Shown here one piece after another: positions 32,614 through 41,061 of a stretch of 45,704 nucleotides of DNA. The notes beneath the pieces are model-generated. The model worked only from the letters and a program-made list of their open reading frames with translations, did no database searches and was not told where the DNA came from. This DNA is from an uncultured Erysipelotrichaceae bacterium (GTDB lineage Bacteria > Bacillota_I > Bacilli_A > Erysipelotrichales > Erysipelotrichaceae), in contig CANSQL010000019.1 of assembly GCA_947649125.1 (NCBI GenBank), forward strand, positions 1 through 45,704, in the 5' to 3' direction. Numbering within the stretch: position 1 is the stretch's first letter; every line of letters starts with the position of its first letter. Made by a program: the position numbers and the translations under genes.

Positions 32614-33555
32614 CTACTTTTTCAAATAGCTGCTTACCATTTGAATTACCCTATCTATATTTGCTTCATCAATCAATCGATCCTTCGCAGTTGCGGTGTT
32701 TTTTACAAACAGGCGCCCCTTTTCGTCTGCTTCACCGCCTGCGATAACGATTGCCTTCACAAAATGCTCGGCCGCACTGGAACTGCGCATCGCATCATCT
32801 AACGCAACCGTTTTCAGCTTTTCCTCACCGCACAGCTTGCTTAGCTCCAAGGCAAGCTTCTTTGTCTGCGGCGTATAACCGAGCTGAAGCTGTGAGCCTA
32901 ACGCAAAGCAGTTAAACAAAATGACATTGGGATTGCGTGTCTGTTTCAAAAAATCCTCAGCAGCAATATGCGCTCCCAAATGACGTGCTTTATTGCGATC
33001 GATAAACAAAAATACGGTTGTTCGCTGTTCATCCTTGGACAGTCCCCTTGCGATTTCATAAGCTGCCGCGATTCCGGCACTGTTTCGCACATAATTTTTG
33101 CGATTGGCAACACCGTGCAGCATCAAATAAAAGAGTACGACCATCAAAAAAGAGACAAGCAGAAACATAACATTCGCACCTATCGCATTGAGTCTTCCTT
33201 CACTGCCGTAAATCAGCCCAAGCAATATCACATATAAAAGAACGATCGGCGCAAACTGCGGAATCAGATTTTTATTGGCATTTGTCAAGCCGTCCAAAGG
33301 ATAGTATTCACTTTTCCACCAAAAGATATGCTGAGGGGTATCATAAGGCACCGCAATGACCGTTTTCGCATGCTTCATATTGCCGAACTGCAGATTCACG
33401 GCACGACTCAGATTTTTTTTGCCGGTAATGAGCGTATGCGAATATCCGATTCCCTTAAAATCCTCAATTAAGGCCTTGCGAAAAGCTGCCTTTTGTTTAT
33501 TCGTAAAACGTGTTCCATAGGCTTCACTGTATTTTTTGAAAATATTCTGATCCAT
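32614..33555 (-). CDS. Membrane protein with degenerate M28 peptidase-like domain
   Basis: A 313-residue protein. Two hydrophobic segments (about 104-116 and 126-150) are inserted in a domain that resembles M28 aminopeptidases: RNSAGIAAAYEIARGL matches the D-x-A-S-G-V-A region and TTVFLFIDRNKARHLGAHIA the F-x-x-x-E-E-x-G-L-x-G-S region. The expected metal ligands are replaced (N for D; R-N-K for the Glu pair), so it is probably not a peptidase. It sits a few bases before cls and 9 bases after the PHP gene. GGAGGAG precedes ATG 33555. Confidence 0.65.
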   Translation of the reverse strand: MDQNIFKKYSEAYGTRFTNKQKAAFRKALIEDFKGIGYSHTLITGKKNLSRAVNLQFGNMKHAKTVIAVPYDTPQHIFWWKSEYYPLDGLTNANKNLIPQFAPIVLLYVILLGLIYGSEGRLNAIGANVMFLLVSFLMVVLFYLMLHGVANRKNYVRNSAGIAAAYEIARGLSKDEQRTTVFLFIDRNKARHLGAHIAAEDFLKQTRNPNVILFNCFALGSQLQLGYTPQTKKLALELSKLCGEEKLKTVALDDAMRSSSAAEHFVKAIVIAGGEADEKGRLFVKNTATAKDRLIDEANIDRVIQMVSSYLKK

Positions 33556-33564
33556 AAGCTCCTC

Positions 33565-34341
33565 CTATTTCAACAAAAGTGTATCTATCATCGTCAGCGG
33601 CAAATCAGCTAAAATTTCCTTTACCTGCGCAATCCGTTTTTTCTCTAAAAGCGTTGTCGGCTGATGTGCATCATAGCCGTAAATACATTGAATCGGATAC
33701 TGTGCCGCAATTTCCCAAAACGCGCGATACGGGTATGCGTAAGCACTCATCGGCTCATACAGCAGCTTGCCGTATCTTAGGCCGTTGAGATTGATTTCAA
33801 GCGGTATATTACATTCTACGGCACAAGCGCATATTTCATGAGCAGCCTGTGCACAAGCGACAGAAAAGCTTCTTCTGCCGAGCATAAAATAATCAGGGTG
33901 GGCAACTAAGGATACTAAGCCGCTTCGCATACAATTACAAAGCTGCTTCGCATACAACAATACCCCTTCATCATCGCAAAATTCATCATAACCGTCTCCG
34001 TATACGGTACGACAATGCTGACCGACGATCATATAATCACATTCTTTGCGCAAGGTGCGTAAAAAATCAATTTGATCCTCATAGTATTCAATTTCAAAGC
34101 CTACATAAACGGTGATTTCATTTTTATATTTTTCCTTTAATGCAGAAACAGAAGCCAGATAATCCTGTGTATCACGATACAGCATCCGCTCTCCCGGCTT
34201 ATCAACACACGGATAACCGACATGCTCACTGAAGCCAAGCTCGCTCATACCCGCCGCTATGGCCGCTTTTACATAATGCTCATCCTCACCGATCGCATGT
34301 CCGCATCTTTTGGTATGCGTATGAAAATTTCCGTTCTGCAT
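33565..34341 (-). CDS. PHP-domain phosphatase, histidinol-phosphatase type
   Basis: A 258-residue PHP phosphoesterase. Metal-binding motifs in order: NFHTHTKRCGHA, ELGFSEHV, VGFEIEYY, IVGQHC, LVAHPDYF and YGYDAHQP. The length and layout match HisK-type histidinol phosphatase, but no histidine genes are nearby, so it may hydrolyse another phosphate ester. It heads a likely operon with the M28-like gene and cls. Confidence 0.8.
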   Translation of the reverse strand: MQNGNFHTHTKRCGHAIGEDEHYVKAAIAAGMSELGFSEHVGYPCVDKPGERMLYRDTQDYLASVSALKEKYKNEITVYVGFEIEYYEDQIDFLRTLRKECDYMIVGQHCRTVYGDGYDEFCDDEGVLLYAKQLCNCMRSGLVSLVAHPDYFMLGRRSFSVACAQAAHEICACAVECNIPLEINLNGLRYGKLLYEPMSAYAYPYRAFWEIAAQYPIQCIYGYDAHQPTTLLEKKRIAQVKEILADLPLTMIDTLLLK

Positions 34342-34500
34342 ATGCTCACCTACTTTTCTTATGGTATTATACCGTAAATCGATATATTTTCACAGTGCTT
34401 CCTCAATTTTTATTTTTTCTTTTTGTTTGAAACGATTACTAAAGGATATATTGCGTTTCATTTTACTTATCTTATTGAAATACATATGAAATGCGGTAAT

Positions 34501-34538
34501 AAAAACAAACGATATCTGCGAAAACAAATATCGTCTGT
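34501..34538 (-). terminator. Terminator of the PPOX-family gene
   Basis: ACAGACGATATTTG pairs with CAGATATCGTTTGT (two mismatches) before TTTTT on the minus strand. The rest of 34342-34564 holds no gene. Confidence 0.75.
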
Positions 34539-34564
34539 CTATAGTATATTTAGCTATAGCTCAG

Positions 34565-35029
34565 CTATGCCTTTTCATCATAATAAACAACTTCAACGCT
34601 TTGTTTATCGAAGTCAAGGAATGTCTGAAAACCGCGTTTATTACTGTCTTGATCCCAGATTTCCACGAATTTCGGTGTGATTTCAATTAAAATTTCACTA
34701 TCTTCATGGGAATAAGCATTATAGCTGCCCCATAAATATTTACGGTACGCCTGTTCAAAGCGACGACCTTCTTCCTCTACTACAAGACCTTTATTCACAG
34801 CGATTCCTTCGACTTGAATCCCGTCCCAACATATCGCAACCTGAGGATTTTCCAACAGCTGTTTTGTTTTACGGAAATTTTTATCGGTTTTAAAGTAAAT
34901 TTTGTTATCATAGAATACACAACTGACATTGCGGACAAATACATGATCGTTTTTTGATGTCGCTAGTGCCATAATTTTACTGTTCCCCAGCATTTCAAAC
35001 ATCTTTTGTACAGCAGCTTCGAAATTCAT
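34565..35029 (-). CDS. Pyridoxamine 5'-phosphate oxidase-family flavin-binding protein
   Basis: A 154-residue split-barrel protein of the PNPOx-like family: KIMALATSKNDHVFVRNVSCVFYDNKIYFKTD and the later ENPQVAICWDGIQVEG are typical of the FMN/F420-binding fold. Short single-domain members are usually flavin-dependent reductases of unknown substrate. It starts about 10 bases after the stop of the riboflavin transporter gene and is therefore probably under the same FMN riboswitch, which fits a flavin-binding role. Confidence 0.8.
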   Translation of the reverse strand: MNFEAAVQKMFEMLGNSKIMALATSKNDHVFVRNVSCVFYDNKIYFKTDKNFRKTKQLLENPQVAICWDGIQVEGIAVNKGLVVEEEGRRFEQAYRKYLWGSYNAYSHEDSEILIEITPKFVEIWDQDSNKRGFQTFLDFDKQSVEVVYYDEKA

Positions 35030-35038
35030 ATTCTTTAC

Positions 35039-35641
35039 CTAGCCTTTCATAAAATTTTTCATCAGCGGACTGATCTTCTTATACAGCAGCAATGTGATTA
35101 CGGAAGCAGCCGCACATTTGATTAAATTGAACGGAACAATACCGAGTATTGCCAGCATCAGCATATCAGTCACATAAGGATTCACAGCCTGACACATCAT
35201 AATGATGTCAGCGGTTGTCATACCGTATAAATTCACATAGAACGGAATAATGATAAATACATTCGTGAGTACGGCGGCCAATGCGCAAATCAGTGAACCG
35301 CTCAGCATCCCATACAACGCAGAGCGTTTACTCTTATGACGGTTATAGATAAATACTGCCGGCAGCACATAGGCAAGACTTAAAATAATATTGCAGATTT
35401 CCCCGGTAAACATGGAATTGGTACCGACAAGCGCCAGCTTTACTAAGATTTTAACCAATACGATGAATACTGCGGCGATCGGTCCGAGCGCAAAACCACC
35501 GATCATTTCCGGCAATGAAGCTAAATCGAAATCCATAAACGGCGGCATAAACGGAATCGGGGTACGAAACAGCATTAGGACTCCTGCCATTCCTCCTAAT
35601 ATTCCAATCAATGCGATCTCTTTGACATTCAGCTTTTTCAT
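35039..35641 (-). CDS. ribU: Riboflavin ECF transporter S component
   Basis: About 200 residues with six hydrophobic segments, the S-component fold (MKKLNVKEIALIGILGGMAG; then PFMDFDLASLPEMIGGFALGP, a region conserved in RibU). It captures riboflavin and works with the shared EcfAAT module, which is not in this window. The FMN riboswitch directly upstream strongly supports riboflavin as the substrate. ATG 35641 has AAAGGAGG 9 bases upstream, just after the riboswitch terminator. Confidence 0.93.
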   Translation of the reverse strand: MKKLNVKEIALIGILGGMAGVLMLFRTPIPFMPPFMDFDLASLPEMIGGFALGPIAAVFIVLVKILVKLALVGTNSMFTGEICNIILSLAYVLPAVFIYNRHKSKRSALYGMLSGSLICALAAVLTNVFIIIPFYVNLYGMTTADIIMMCQAVNPYVTDMLMLAILGIVPFNLIKCAAASVITLLLYKKISPLMKNFMKG

Positions 35642-35659
35642 AAGCAAATGCCTCCTTTC

Positions 35660-35697
35660 AAAAAAAATACCCAAAAACATAAAAATATGTCTTTGAG
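35660..35697 (-). terminator. Expression-platform terminator of the FMN riboswitch
   Basis: CTCAAAGACATA pairs with TATGTTTTTGGG over 12 bp (two wobbles) and is followed by TA and a run of T, ending just before the ribU ribosome site. Its left arm contains CAAAGAC, which can instead pair with the 5' strand of riboswitch P1. Confidence 0.85.
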
Positions 35698-35711
35698 CTT
35701 ACCCACAGATA

Positions 35712-35829
35712 ATGTCTTTTCTCATCCGGACTATACCGTCGGTACCGGAATTTCACCGGTTCAGCCGCTCACTCCGCGGGTCATGGACTATCACCATCGG
35801 TAGGGACTTGCACCCTGCCACAAAGACTT
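35712..35829 (-). ncRNA. FMN riboswitch (RFN element)
   Basis: The minus strand contains the hallmark FMN aptamer blocks: GGCAGGGTGCAAGTCCC, ACCGATGGTGATAGTCC, ATGACCCGCGGAGTG, CCGGTGAAATTCCGG and CCGACGGTATAGTCCGGATG. P1 is closed by GTCTTT (35822-35827) and AAAGAC (35714-35719). FMN binding would stabilise P1 and allow the downstream terminator to form, shutting off ribU. The region 35830-36024 between here and the secG promoter holds no gene. Confidence 0.97.
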
Positions 35830-36024
35830 CATATTCACTTTTTTTGAAATGAAACAATGCCACAACATTGTCTGCATTACTATGATATACCAAATCAGAA
35901 AAAATGTAAATGAGAATTAACAAATTACTTGATTTTTAACAGTCGACTGATTTCATTGCTCTATGATATCGGTATACTCGAATATGACAATATCAGAATT
36001 GAATGACAAAAACAGTAAAAAGCC

Positions 36025-36053
36025 TTGTCAATATAAAATGATTATGGTAAAAT
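36025..36053 (+). promoter_or_regulatory. Promoter of secG
   Basis: TTGTCA (36025-36030), 17 bases, TAAAAT (36048-36053), about 30 bases before the secG start. Confidence 0.7.
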
Positions 36054-36084
36054 AACTAAGCATATAGCAGAAAGGAGGACTATC

Positions 36085-36315
36085 ATGGGTTTCTTAGATA
36101 TATTATTAATAATATTTGCGGTCGTTCTGATCCTGCTCTCCTTACTGCAAAGTGGTAAATCAGATGGTCTCAGCAGTGCATTCAGCGGCGGAGACGGGTT
36201 GAATTTATTTGCGAATGTGAAAGAACGCGGAGCCGAAAAAGTTATGTCTAACTTAACATTGGCTGTGGGTACAATCTTTTTCATTCTTGTATTAATTGCC
36301 AGAGTCATTCAGTAA
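36085..36315 (+). CDS. secG: Preprotein translocase subunit SecG
   Basis: A 76-residue protein with two membrane helices (about 3-20 and 55-73) and the conserved LLQSGKSDGLSSAFSGG loop. It is the small subunit of the SecYEG export channel. The secG-rnr-smpB order followed by tmRNA is a widespread Firmicute arrangement. AAAGGAGG precedes the ATG. Confidence 0.95.
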   Translation: MGFLDILLIIFAVVLILLSLLQSGKSDGLSSAFSGGDGLNLFANVKERGAEKVMSNLTLAVGTIFFILVLIARVIQ

Positions 36316-36337
36316 AGACCGTACAGGTCTTTTTTTA
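36314..36337 (+). terminator. Terminator of secG
   Basis: AAAGACC-GTACA-GGTCTTT followed by T, directly at the secG stop. Some read-through into rnr is likely since rnr has only a weak promoter candidate in the 58 bases that follow. Confidence 0.8.
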
Positions 36338-36395
36338 TGTTTGTTGCTTTTTACGAAAATAAAAGTGACACATACTAAATAAGAAAGGAGGCATT

Positions 36396-38651
36396 ATGGA
36401 TTTAGAATATAAAATTACAGAATTATTGAAGCGTTATCGAAAAGGCTTGGATTATCATCAGATCATTGAGCTGTTAAAGATTGAGGATCATGATTTTACT
36501 TCCTTTTGTAATACACTGAATAAGTTGGTAAATGAATATCAAATATTTACCGATGAAAATAATCACTATGGCTGTAAAGAAGCATTTGGATATGAAAAAG
36601 GGGTTTTAAAGATCAATCCGAAAGGTTTCGGCTTTGTAGAGTGGGATGAAGGCAGTGTATATATTGCGCCTGAGATGTTAAAAAACGCATTGCCTGAGGA
36701 TGAAGTGCTTGTCAAGGTACATGAAAAATATGACGGTGCGAGGGAAGGAGAAATTCTTCAAATAATCGCTCATCATATTCAGCATGTAGTAGGAACAATT
36801 AAGGTGAAAGAAAACAAGAAATACTTTTTACCTGACGGCTTTTTAAATAATCGCCGTTTTGAAATTACGAATATTGATGATTTTAAACTTGTGGATAATA
36901 CAAAGGTCTTACTTAAAATTGATCGTTATGATAAGCTGATTGCCGCTCATATTGAAAAGATCATCGGTTTTAAATATGATCCCGGTGTTGATATTTTATC
37001 GCTGTTATATGAATTCGGTATTGACCCGCAATTCCCGAAGGATGTTATGCGTGAAGTCACTAAAATCAGCGATTATGTACGTGAAGAGGATAAGGAAAAT
37101 CGTCGTGATTTAACCGATATGACTATTATTACGATTGACGGAGCGGACTCAAGGGATTTAGATGATGCGGTAAACGTTGTTAAAACAGCGGACGGCTATC
37201 GCTTAGGGGTTCATATTGCCGATGTATCGTATTATGTAAAGGAAGGCTCGCCGATTAATGCGGAAGCCTATGAGCGAGGAACCTCGGTGTATGTGGTTGA
37301 CCGTGTAGTTCCGATGCTGCCGCAGGCACTGAGTAACGGCATCTGTTCTTTGAATCCGCATGTAGAGCGCTTGACGATCAGCTGTGTGATGGATATTGAT
37401 GATCACGGTGAAATCGTTAAATATGAAATCTTCCCGTCTTTTATCAAAACGACCGAGCGTATGACCTATACAAAGGTAAACGAAATCTTGGCACATGATG
37501 CAAAGGCTTGTAAAGAATATGCTCATATTACACAATTATGTGAAGATATGAAACAGCTTGCACGAATCTTAAGACGAAGGAGAAAAGCACTGGGAGCGAT
37601 TGATTTTGATACTAAGGAAGCAAAAATCATTGTCGATGAAAAGGGTAATCCGATTGATATTAAACTAAGAGAACGCCATGAAGCCGAACGGATTATAGAG
37701 GACTTTATGATTGCGGCAAATGAATGTGTCGCTGCACATTTGAAATGGATGGAGCTTCCGGGTATGTATCGAATCCATGAGACTCCGGAGCCGAAGAAAA
37801 TGCGCGAGTTTGCCCGTATTTCCATGATGTTAGGGTATCCGCTGAAGGCTGATGTCAATCATGTGTATCCAAAACAGCTGCAGCAGCATTTATTAAGCAT
37901 CAAAGATGAAGAGATTTATCCGATTCTCTCTACAATGTTACTGCGCAGTATGCAGAAGGCGCGCTATGATCGCCAATGCCTCGGCCACTTCGGCTTAGGA
38001 CTTACGGAATATCTGCACTTTACTTCACCGATTCGCCGTTATCCCGATTTGGTTGTGCATCGCATGTTAAGAAAGTATTATTTCAATACGTGTGAAGAAC
38101 CGCATAAAATGCAGGCTGATGAGCATTGGATGGAACAGGCCGCAAAACAATGCTCAGCCCAAGAGCGAAATGCCATTGACGCAGAACGCGCTGTTGACGA
38201 TATGAAAAAGGCACAGTATATGGAAGCCTTTATCGGTGATATTTTTGAAGGAGTAATTTCCACAATTACAAAATTCGGCTTTTTCGTCGAGTTGGAAAAT
38301 ACGGTTGAAGGCTTAGTACATATCAGCACTTTGAAAGATGACTTTTATCATTTTGATGAACGTGCGTATGCTTTGGTCGGTGAACATAATCGTAAAGCCT
38401 ATCGCATGGGACAAAAAGTAAGGGTCCGCTGCGTCGATGCAAGCCGCTTTAAAAAACAGGTGGATTTTGAAGTAATTCCGACCAAACAAAAGGTACAAAA
38501 ACGTGCCGTGACAAAGTACGCAAAGAAGCCGAGCTCCAAAGAACAGCATACCAAAGGAGCACATTTTAAAGGACCGCATTCAAAAACTCAGCGCAATAAG
38601 TCACAACGCTATCGGGGCGAAAGGAATTTTGAGAAAAGAAAAAGAGGATAA
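36396..38651 (+). CDS. rnr: Ribonuclease R
   Basis: A 3'-to-5' exoribonuclease of 751 residues. An N-terminal winged helix (1-60) and cold-shock domains (about 65-220) come first, then the RNB catalytic domain with GADSRDLDDAVNV, whose aspartates bind Mg2+, and FTSPIRRYPDLVVHR. An S1 domain follows (about 605-690, GVISTITKFGFFVELENTVE), and a Lys/Arg-rich tail ends the protein. RNase R degrades structured RNA and works with SmpB-tmRNA on non-stop mRNAs, fitting its neighbours. AAAGGAGG lies before ATG 36396. Confidence 0.96.
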   Translation: MDLEYKITELLKRYRKGLDYHQIIELLKIEDHDFTSFCNTLNKLVNEYQIFTDENNHYGCKEAFGYEKGVLKINPKGFGFVEWDEGSVYIAPEMLKNALPEDEVLVKVHEKYDGAREGEILQIIAHHIQHVVGTIKVKENKKYFLPDGFLNNRRFEITNIDDFKLVDNTKVLLKIDRYDKLIAAHIEKIIGFKYDPGVDILSLLYEFGIDPQFPKDVMREVTKISDYVREEDKENRRDLTDMTIITIDGADSRDLDDAVNVVKTADGYRLGVHIADVSYYVKEGSPINAEAYERGTSVYVVDRVVPMLPQALSNGICSLNPHVERLTISCVMDIDDHGEIVKYEIFPSFIKTTERMTYTKVNEILAHDAKACKEYAHITQLCEDMKQLARILRRRRKALGAIDFDTKEAKIIVDEKGNPIDIKLRERHEAERIIEDFMIAANECVAAHLKWMELPGMYRIHETPEPKKMREFARISMMLGYPLKADVNHVYPKQLQQHLLSIKDEEIYPILSTMLLRSMQKARYDRQCLGHFGLGLTEYLHFTSPIRRYPDLVVHRMLRKYYFNTCEEPHKMQADEHWMEQAAKQCSAQERNAIDAERAVDDMKKAQYMEAFIGDIFEGVISTITKFGFFVELENTVEGLVHISTLKDDFYHFDERAYALVGEHNRKAYRMGQKVRVRCVDASRFKKQVDFEVIPTKQKVQKRAVTKYAKKPSSKEQHTKGAHFKGPHSKTQRNKSQRYRGERNFEKRKRG

Positions 38652-38654
38652 ACA

Positions 38655-39836
38655 ATGAAACGAATTGATTTTTATAAAACATTGCGAATCGGCATGTTGC
38701 TTCCTTTATTACTGCTTAGTACGGTAAGCGGCTGTCAAGATAAGCAAGCAGTAACACCGCAGGTCGATCAACCGGAAGTAAGTGAACCGAAACCGGAAAA
38801 GGATATCAGAGTTTCCTTTTTGGCAGTCGGCGATAATTTAATTCACGGCGCCATCTTTCATGATCCTTATCATAAAAGCGCTGAGGGCTATGATTTCCGT
38901 TCCGTATACGATCCGATCAAGCCGTATTTAAAGGGCATCGATATAAAAAACATCAATCAGGAAACGGTGTTGGGCGGTGCGGAATTAGGTCTTTCCCATT
39001 ATCCGCAGTTCAACGGGCCGCAGGAAATCGGTGAGGCTGTTGCGGACTGCGGCTTTAACTGGATCTCACAGGCAAGCAATCATGCGATGGATGCCGGTGA
39101 GGCCGCAATCCAAAATCAACTGAAGCTATGGGACCGTTATCCTAACATCACAGCTACCGGCATGAACCGTAATCAAGCAGAAGCGGATAAATTACGTATC
39201 ATCGAAGTAAAGGGATTAAAATTCGGTTTATTAAACTATACCTACGGATTGAACGGCTTATCTACTCCTGCCGGAAAAGACTACATGGTAAATTTGATCG
39301 ATGATGATAAAATAAAAAGCGACATTGCGAAACTGAAGCCGCATTGTGATGTCATTCTCGCAAGCATGCATTGGGGCAATGAATATGTATATGAGGAAAA
39401 CGATGAACAGCGTCGGCTTGCACAGCTGTTGGCTGATGAAGGAGTATCCGTTATCATCGGCTCTCACCCGCATGTTTTAGAACCTGTAACCTATATCACG
39501 GCAAAGGATCAACGCAAGGTACTTGTTTATTATTCATTAGGTAATTTCCTCTCTGCTCAAGACAGCGGCGATACTATGCTCGGCGGTATGGCAAAATGGG
39601 AAATTGTTAAGGACGGCAAAACAAAGGAAATTCGCGTTGAAAATGCCGAGCTTTATCCGACCGTTACTCATTATAATAAATCAATTCAGGATTTTAAGGT
39701 GTATACTTTAAAGGATTATACCGATAAGCTTGCTTCTAAGCATTATTTATCTCATGAGATATCACGTCAGTTCTTTATTGACTTGACAAATCAAATCATG
39801 AAACAACCAAAGGATATCAAAATCATATATGAATAA
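38655..39836 (+). CDS. CapA-family lipoprotein (PGA-synthesis CapA-like metallophosphatase fold)
   Basis: A 393-residue protein. A lipobox (LLSTVSGC, Cys about 27) is followed by a CapA domain: VSFLAVGDNLIHGAIF, INQETVLGG, QASNHAMDAGEAA, ASMHWGNEYV and IGSHPHVLEP, all conserved metal-site motifs. Homologues take part in poly-gamma-glutamate capsule synthesis, but stand-alone copies like this one, without capBC genes, are common in gut Firmicutes and have no proven role. It starts 3 bases after the rnr stop, so it is cotranscribed. Confidence 0.88.
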   Translation: MKRIDFYKTLRIGMLLPLLLLSTVSGCQDKQAVTPQVDQPEVSEPKPEKDIRVSFLAVGDNLIHGAIFHDPYHKSAEGYDFRSVYDPIKPYLKGIDIKNINQETVLGGAELGLSHYPQFNGPQEIGEAVADCGFNWISQASNHAMDAGEAAIQNQLKLWDRYPNITATGMNRNQAEADKLRIIEVKGLKFGLLNYTYGLNGLSTPAGKDYMVNLIDDDKIKSDIAKLKPHCDVILASMHWGNEYVYEENDEQRRLAQLLADEGVSVIIGSHPHVLEPVTYITAKDQRKVLVYYSLGNFLSAQDSGDTMLGGMAKWEIVKDGKTKEIRVENAELYPTVTHYNKSIQDFKVYTLKDYTDKLASKHYLSHEISRQFFIDLTNQIMKQPKDIKIIYE

Positions 39837-39874
39837 AAAAGCACAGCGCACATATATTGGAAGGAGGTGTTTTT

Positions 39875-40324
39875 ATGCCCAAGGTAATTGCTCATAATCG
39901 CAAGGCTTCTCATGATTATTTTTTAACCGATCGCTTTGAAGCCGGATTAGTGCTGCAGGGTACGGAAATTAAATCAATTCGTAAAGGCAGTGTTCAGCTT
40001 AAGGATTCTTATATCAGCTTTGTGAACCATGAGGCTTTTATAAAGGAAATGCACATTTCACCTTATGAGTTTGGTAATCGCTTTAATCATGATGAAACAA
40101 GAATCCGTAAGCTTCTGTTGCATAAGGACGAAATCAAGAAGCTGCAGGAAAAGGTAAAACTGAAGGGTTTTACGGTCGTACCTGTCTCACTGTATCTCGA
40201 TAAAGGCAGAGCGAAGCTGGAAATTGCCTTAGCCAAGGGTAAGAATCTGCATGATAAGCGTGAAAGTGAAAAAACAAAAGATGCAAAACGTGAAATCGAG
40301 AAAGCATTAAAGCATCAATATTAA
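39875..40324 (+). CDS. smpB: SsrA-binding protein SmpB
   Basis: A 149-residue SmpB that binds tmRNA and places it in the stalled ribosome. Motifs: NRKASHDYFLTDRFEAGLVL, QGTEIKSIRKG, KLLLHKDEI, and the basic tail HDKRESEKTKDAKREIEKAL needed for decoding-centre contact. ATG 39875 has AAGGAGG 8 bases upstream. The tmRNA gene follows directly. Confidence 0.97.
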   Translation: MPKVIAHNRKASHDYFLTDRFEAGLVLQGTEIKSIRKGSVQLKDSYISFVNHEAFIKEMHISPYEFGNRFNHDETRIRKLLLHKDEIKKLQEKVKLKGFTVVPVSLYLDKGRAKLEIALAKGKNLHDKRESEKTKDAKREIEKALKHQY

Positions 40325-40332
40325 ATTCAGTA

Positions 40333-40362
40333 TTGAATTAAACGCATGATTTGTGGTAAACT
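40333..40362 (+). promoter_or_regulatory. Promoter of tmRNA
   Basis: TTGAAT (40333-40338), 18 bases, TAAACT (40357-40362), giving a start a few bases before the mature 5' end. The precursor would need RNase P trimming. Confidence 0.6.
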
Positions 40363-40378
40363 ATCAGCGTTATCCTAC

Positions 40379-40763
40379 GGGGGTGTCCTTGGTTTCGACA
40401 AGGGTATGCTTGATAGGAATCGCAGCCGAGTGGCTCACGTAACAGCCAATCAATTTAAACGCAAAAACTAAATTAGCAAACGTGTTCGGTGGTAACCGTG
40501 CCGTTGCTTTCGCTGCCTAATTAACCAATAGCGGTTTGCAGCCTCCTTCTAGTACTCTCATTCTGCGGTACTTGAAGCGAGTCTAACCTCAGTAGAATGT
40601 ATGGGAAATGACAGTCTGGATCATTTTCAAGAATTCTAACAGACAGCCTCAATAGGTGTTTGTCCGTTCACTACCTATTGAGTGATCAGTAACGGACTAA
40701 GCTGTAGACGTTCCTATGGGGAGCTGCTTTTGGACAGGAGTTCGACTCTCCTCACCTCCACCA
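40379..40763 (+). ncRNA. ssrA: tmRNA (10Sa RNA)
   Basis: A 385-base transfer-messenger RNA. The 5' GGGGGTG pairs with 3' CACCTCC to form the tRNA-like acceptor, and the gene encodes the CCA end (40761-40763). The 5' GGTTTCGAC and 3' GGAGTTCGACTCTCC T-arm are typical. The tag reading frame starts at GCA 40461 and stops at TAA 40518-40520, giving AKTKLANVFGGNRAVAFAA, 19 residues, longer than the 10-15 of most species but ending in a degradable FAA. It lies right after smpB and rnr. Confidence 0.96.
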
Positions 40764-40774
40764 TATAGTCGATT

Positions 40775-40799
40775 AAGCCTTTAACCAAAGGCTTTTTTT
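40775..40799 (+). terminator. Terminator of tmRNA
   Basis: AAGCCTTT-AACC-AAAGGCTT followed by T. Confidence 0.9.
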
Positions 40800-40870
40800 A
40801 TATATTCACAATTAATCTTAATACTTGTTGGTTGATCGCATAAATATTTGATTTAAGCATATACTAAAAA

Positions 40871-40935
40871 CGCAGCGATAGGAAATTCTATGTGAACCTG
40901 TCTGCGGAAGTTCTCAAACTTTGAGAACTTTTTTA
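40871..40935 (+). ncRNA. Small structured RNA, copy 1 (abiF-RNA type)
   Basis: A -10 box TATACT (40860-40865) lies 5 bases before the conserved core 40871-40906. In the core CGCA-GC-GATAGG pairs with CCTGTC-TGCG (4+6 bp, 2-base bulge). A strong terminator follows: AAGTTCTCA and TGAGAACTT with a T-run to 40935. The core is repeated 102 bp downstream with mainly transition differences, so it is under selection as an RNA. It precedes an Abi_2/AbiF protein gene, whose family is known to be associated with a conserved ncRNA that can act as the antitoxin. No good -35 box was found for this copy. Confidence 0.75.
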
Positions 40936-40964
40936 TTGACATCGTTAATAAAGATAGATATAAT
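40936..40964 (+). promoter_or_regulatory. Consensus promoter of RNA copy 2 / abi operon
   Basis: TTGACA (40936-40941), 17 bases, TATAAT (40959-40964): a perfect consensus promoter. Transcription would begin at about 40971, the first base of the second RNA core. Confidence 0.9.
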
Positions 40965-40970
40965 ATATTT

Positions 40971-41040
40971 ACGGTAGCAATTAGGATTTCTACGTGAGCC
41001 TATCTGCGCAGCCCCTTTTAGATAATATGAAGGGGTTTTT
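40971..41040 (+). ncRNA. Small structured RNA, copy 2 (abiF-RNA type)
   Basis: The core 40971-41008 repeats copy 1: both share TTCTAYGTGARCCTRTCTGCG (Y and R mark transitions). The 3' part differs completely and forms its own terminator, CCCCTT (41012-41017) with AAGGGG (41030-41035) and a T-run. This terminator lies between the only strong promoter and the abi gene, so the protein mRNA must read through it. The RNA would be about 70 bases. Its role as an RNA antitoxin is inferred from the family. Confidence 0.78.
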
Positions 41041-41061
41041 ATTTAATTTGGAGGAGATAGA

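Noticed and set aside
40871..41008. The two RNA repeats as a CRISPR array
   Set aside because: Only two imperfect copies, each with its own promoter element and terminator and no spacer-like uniform intervals; no cas genes are present.
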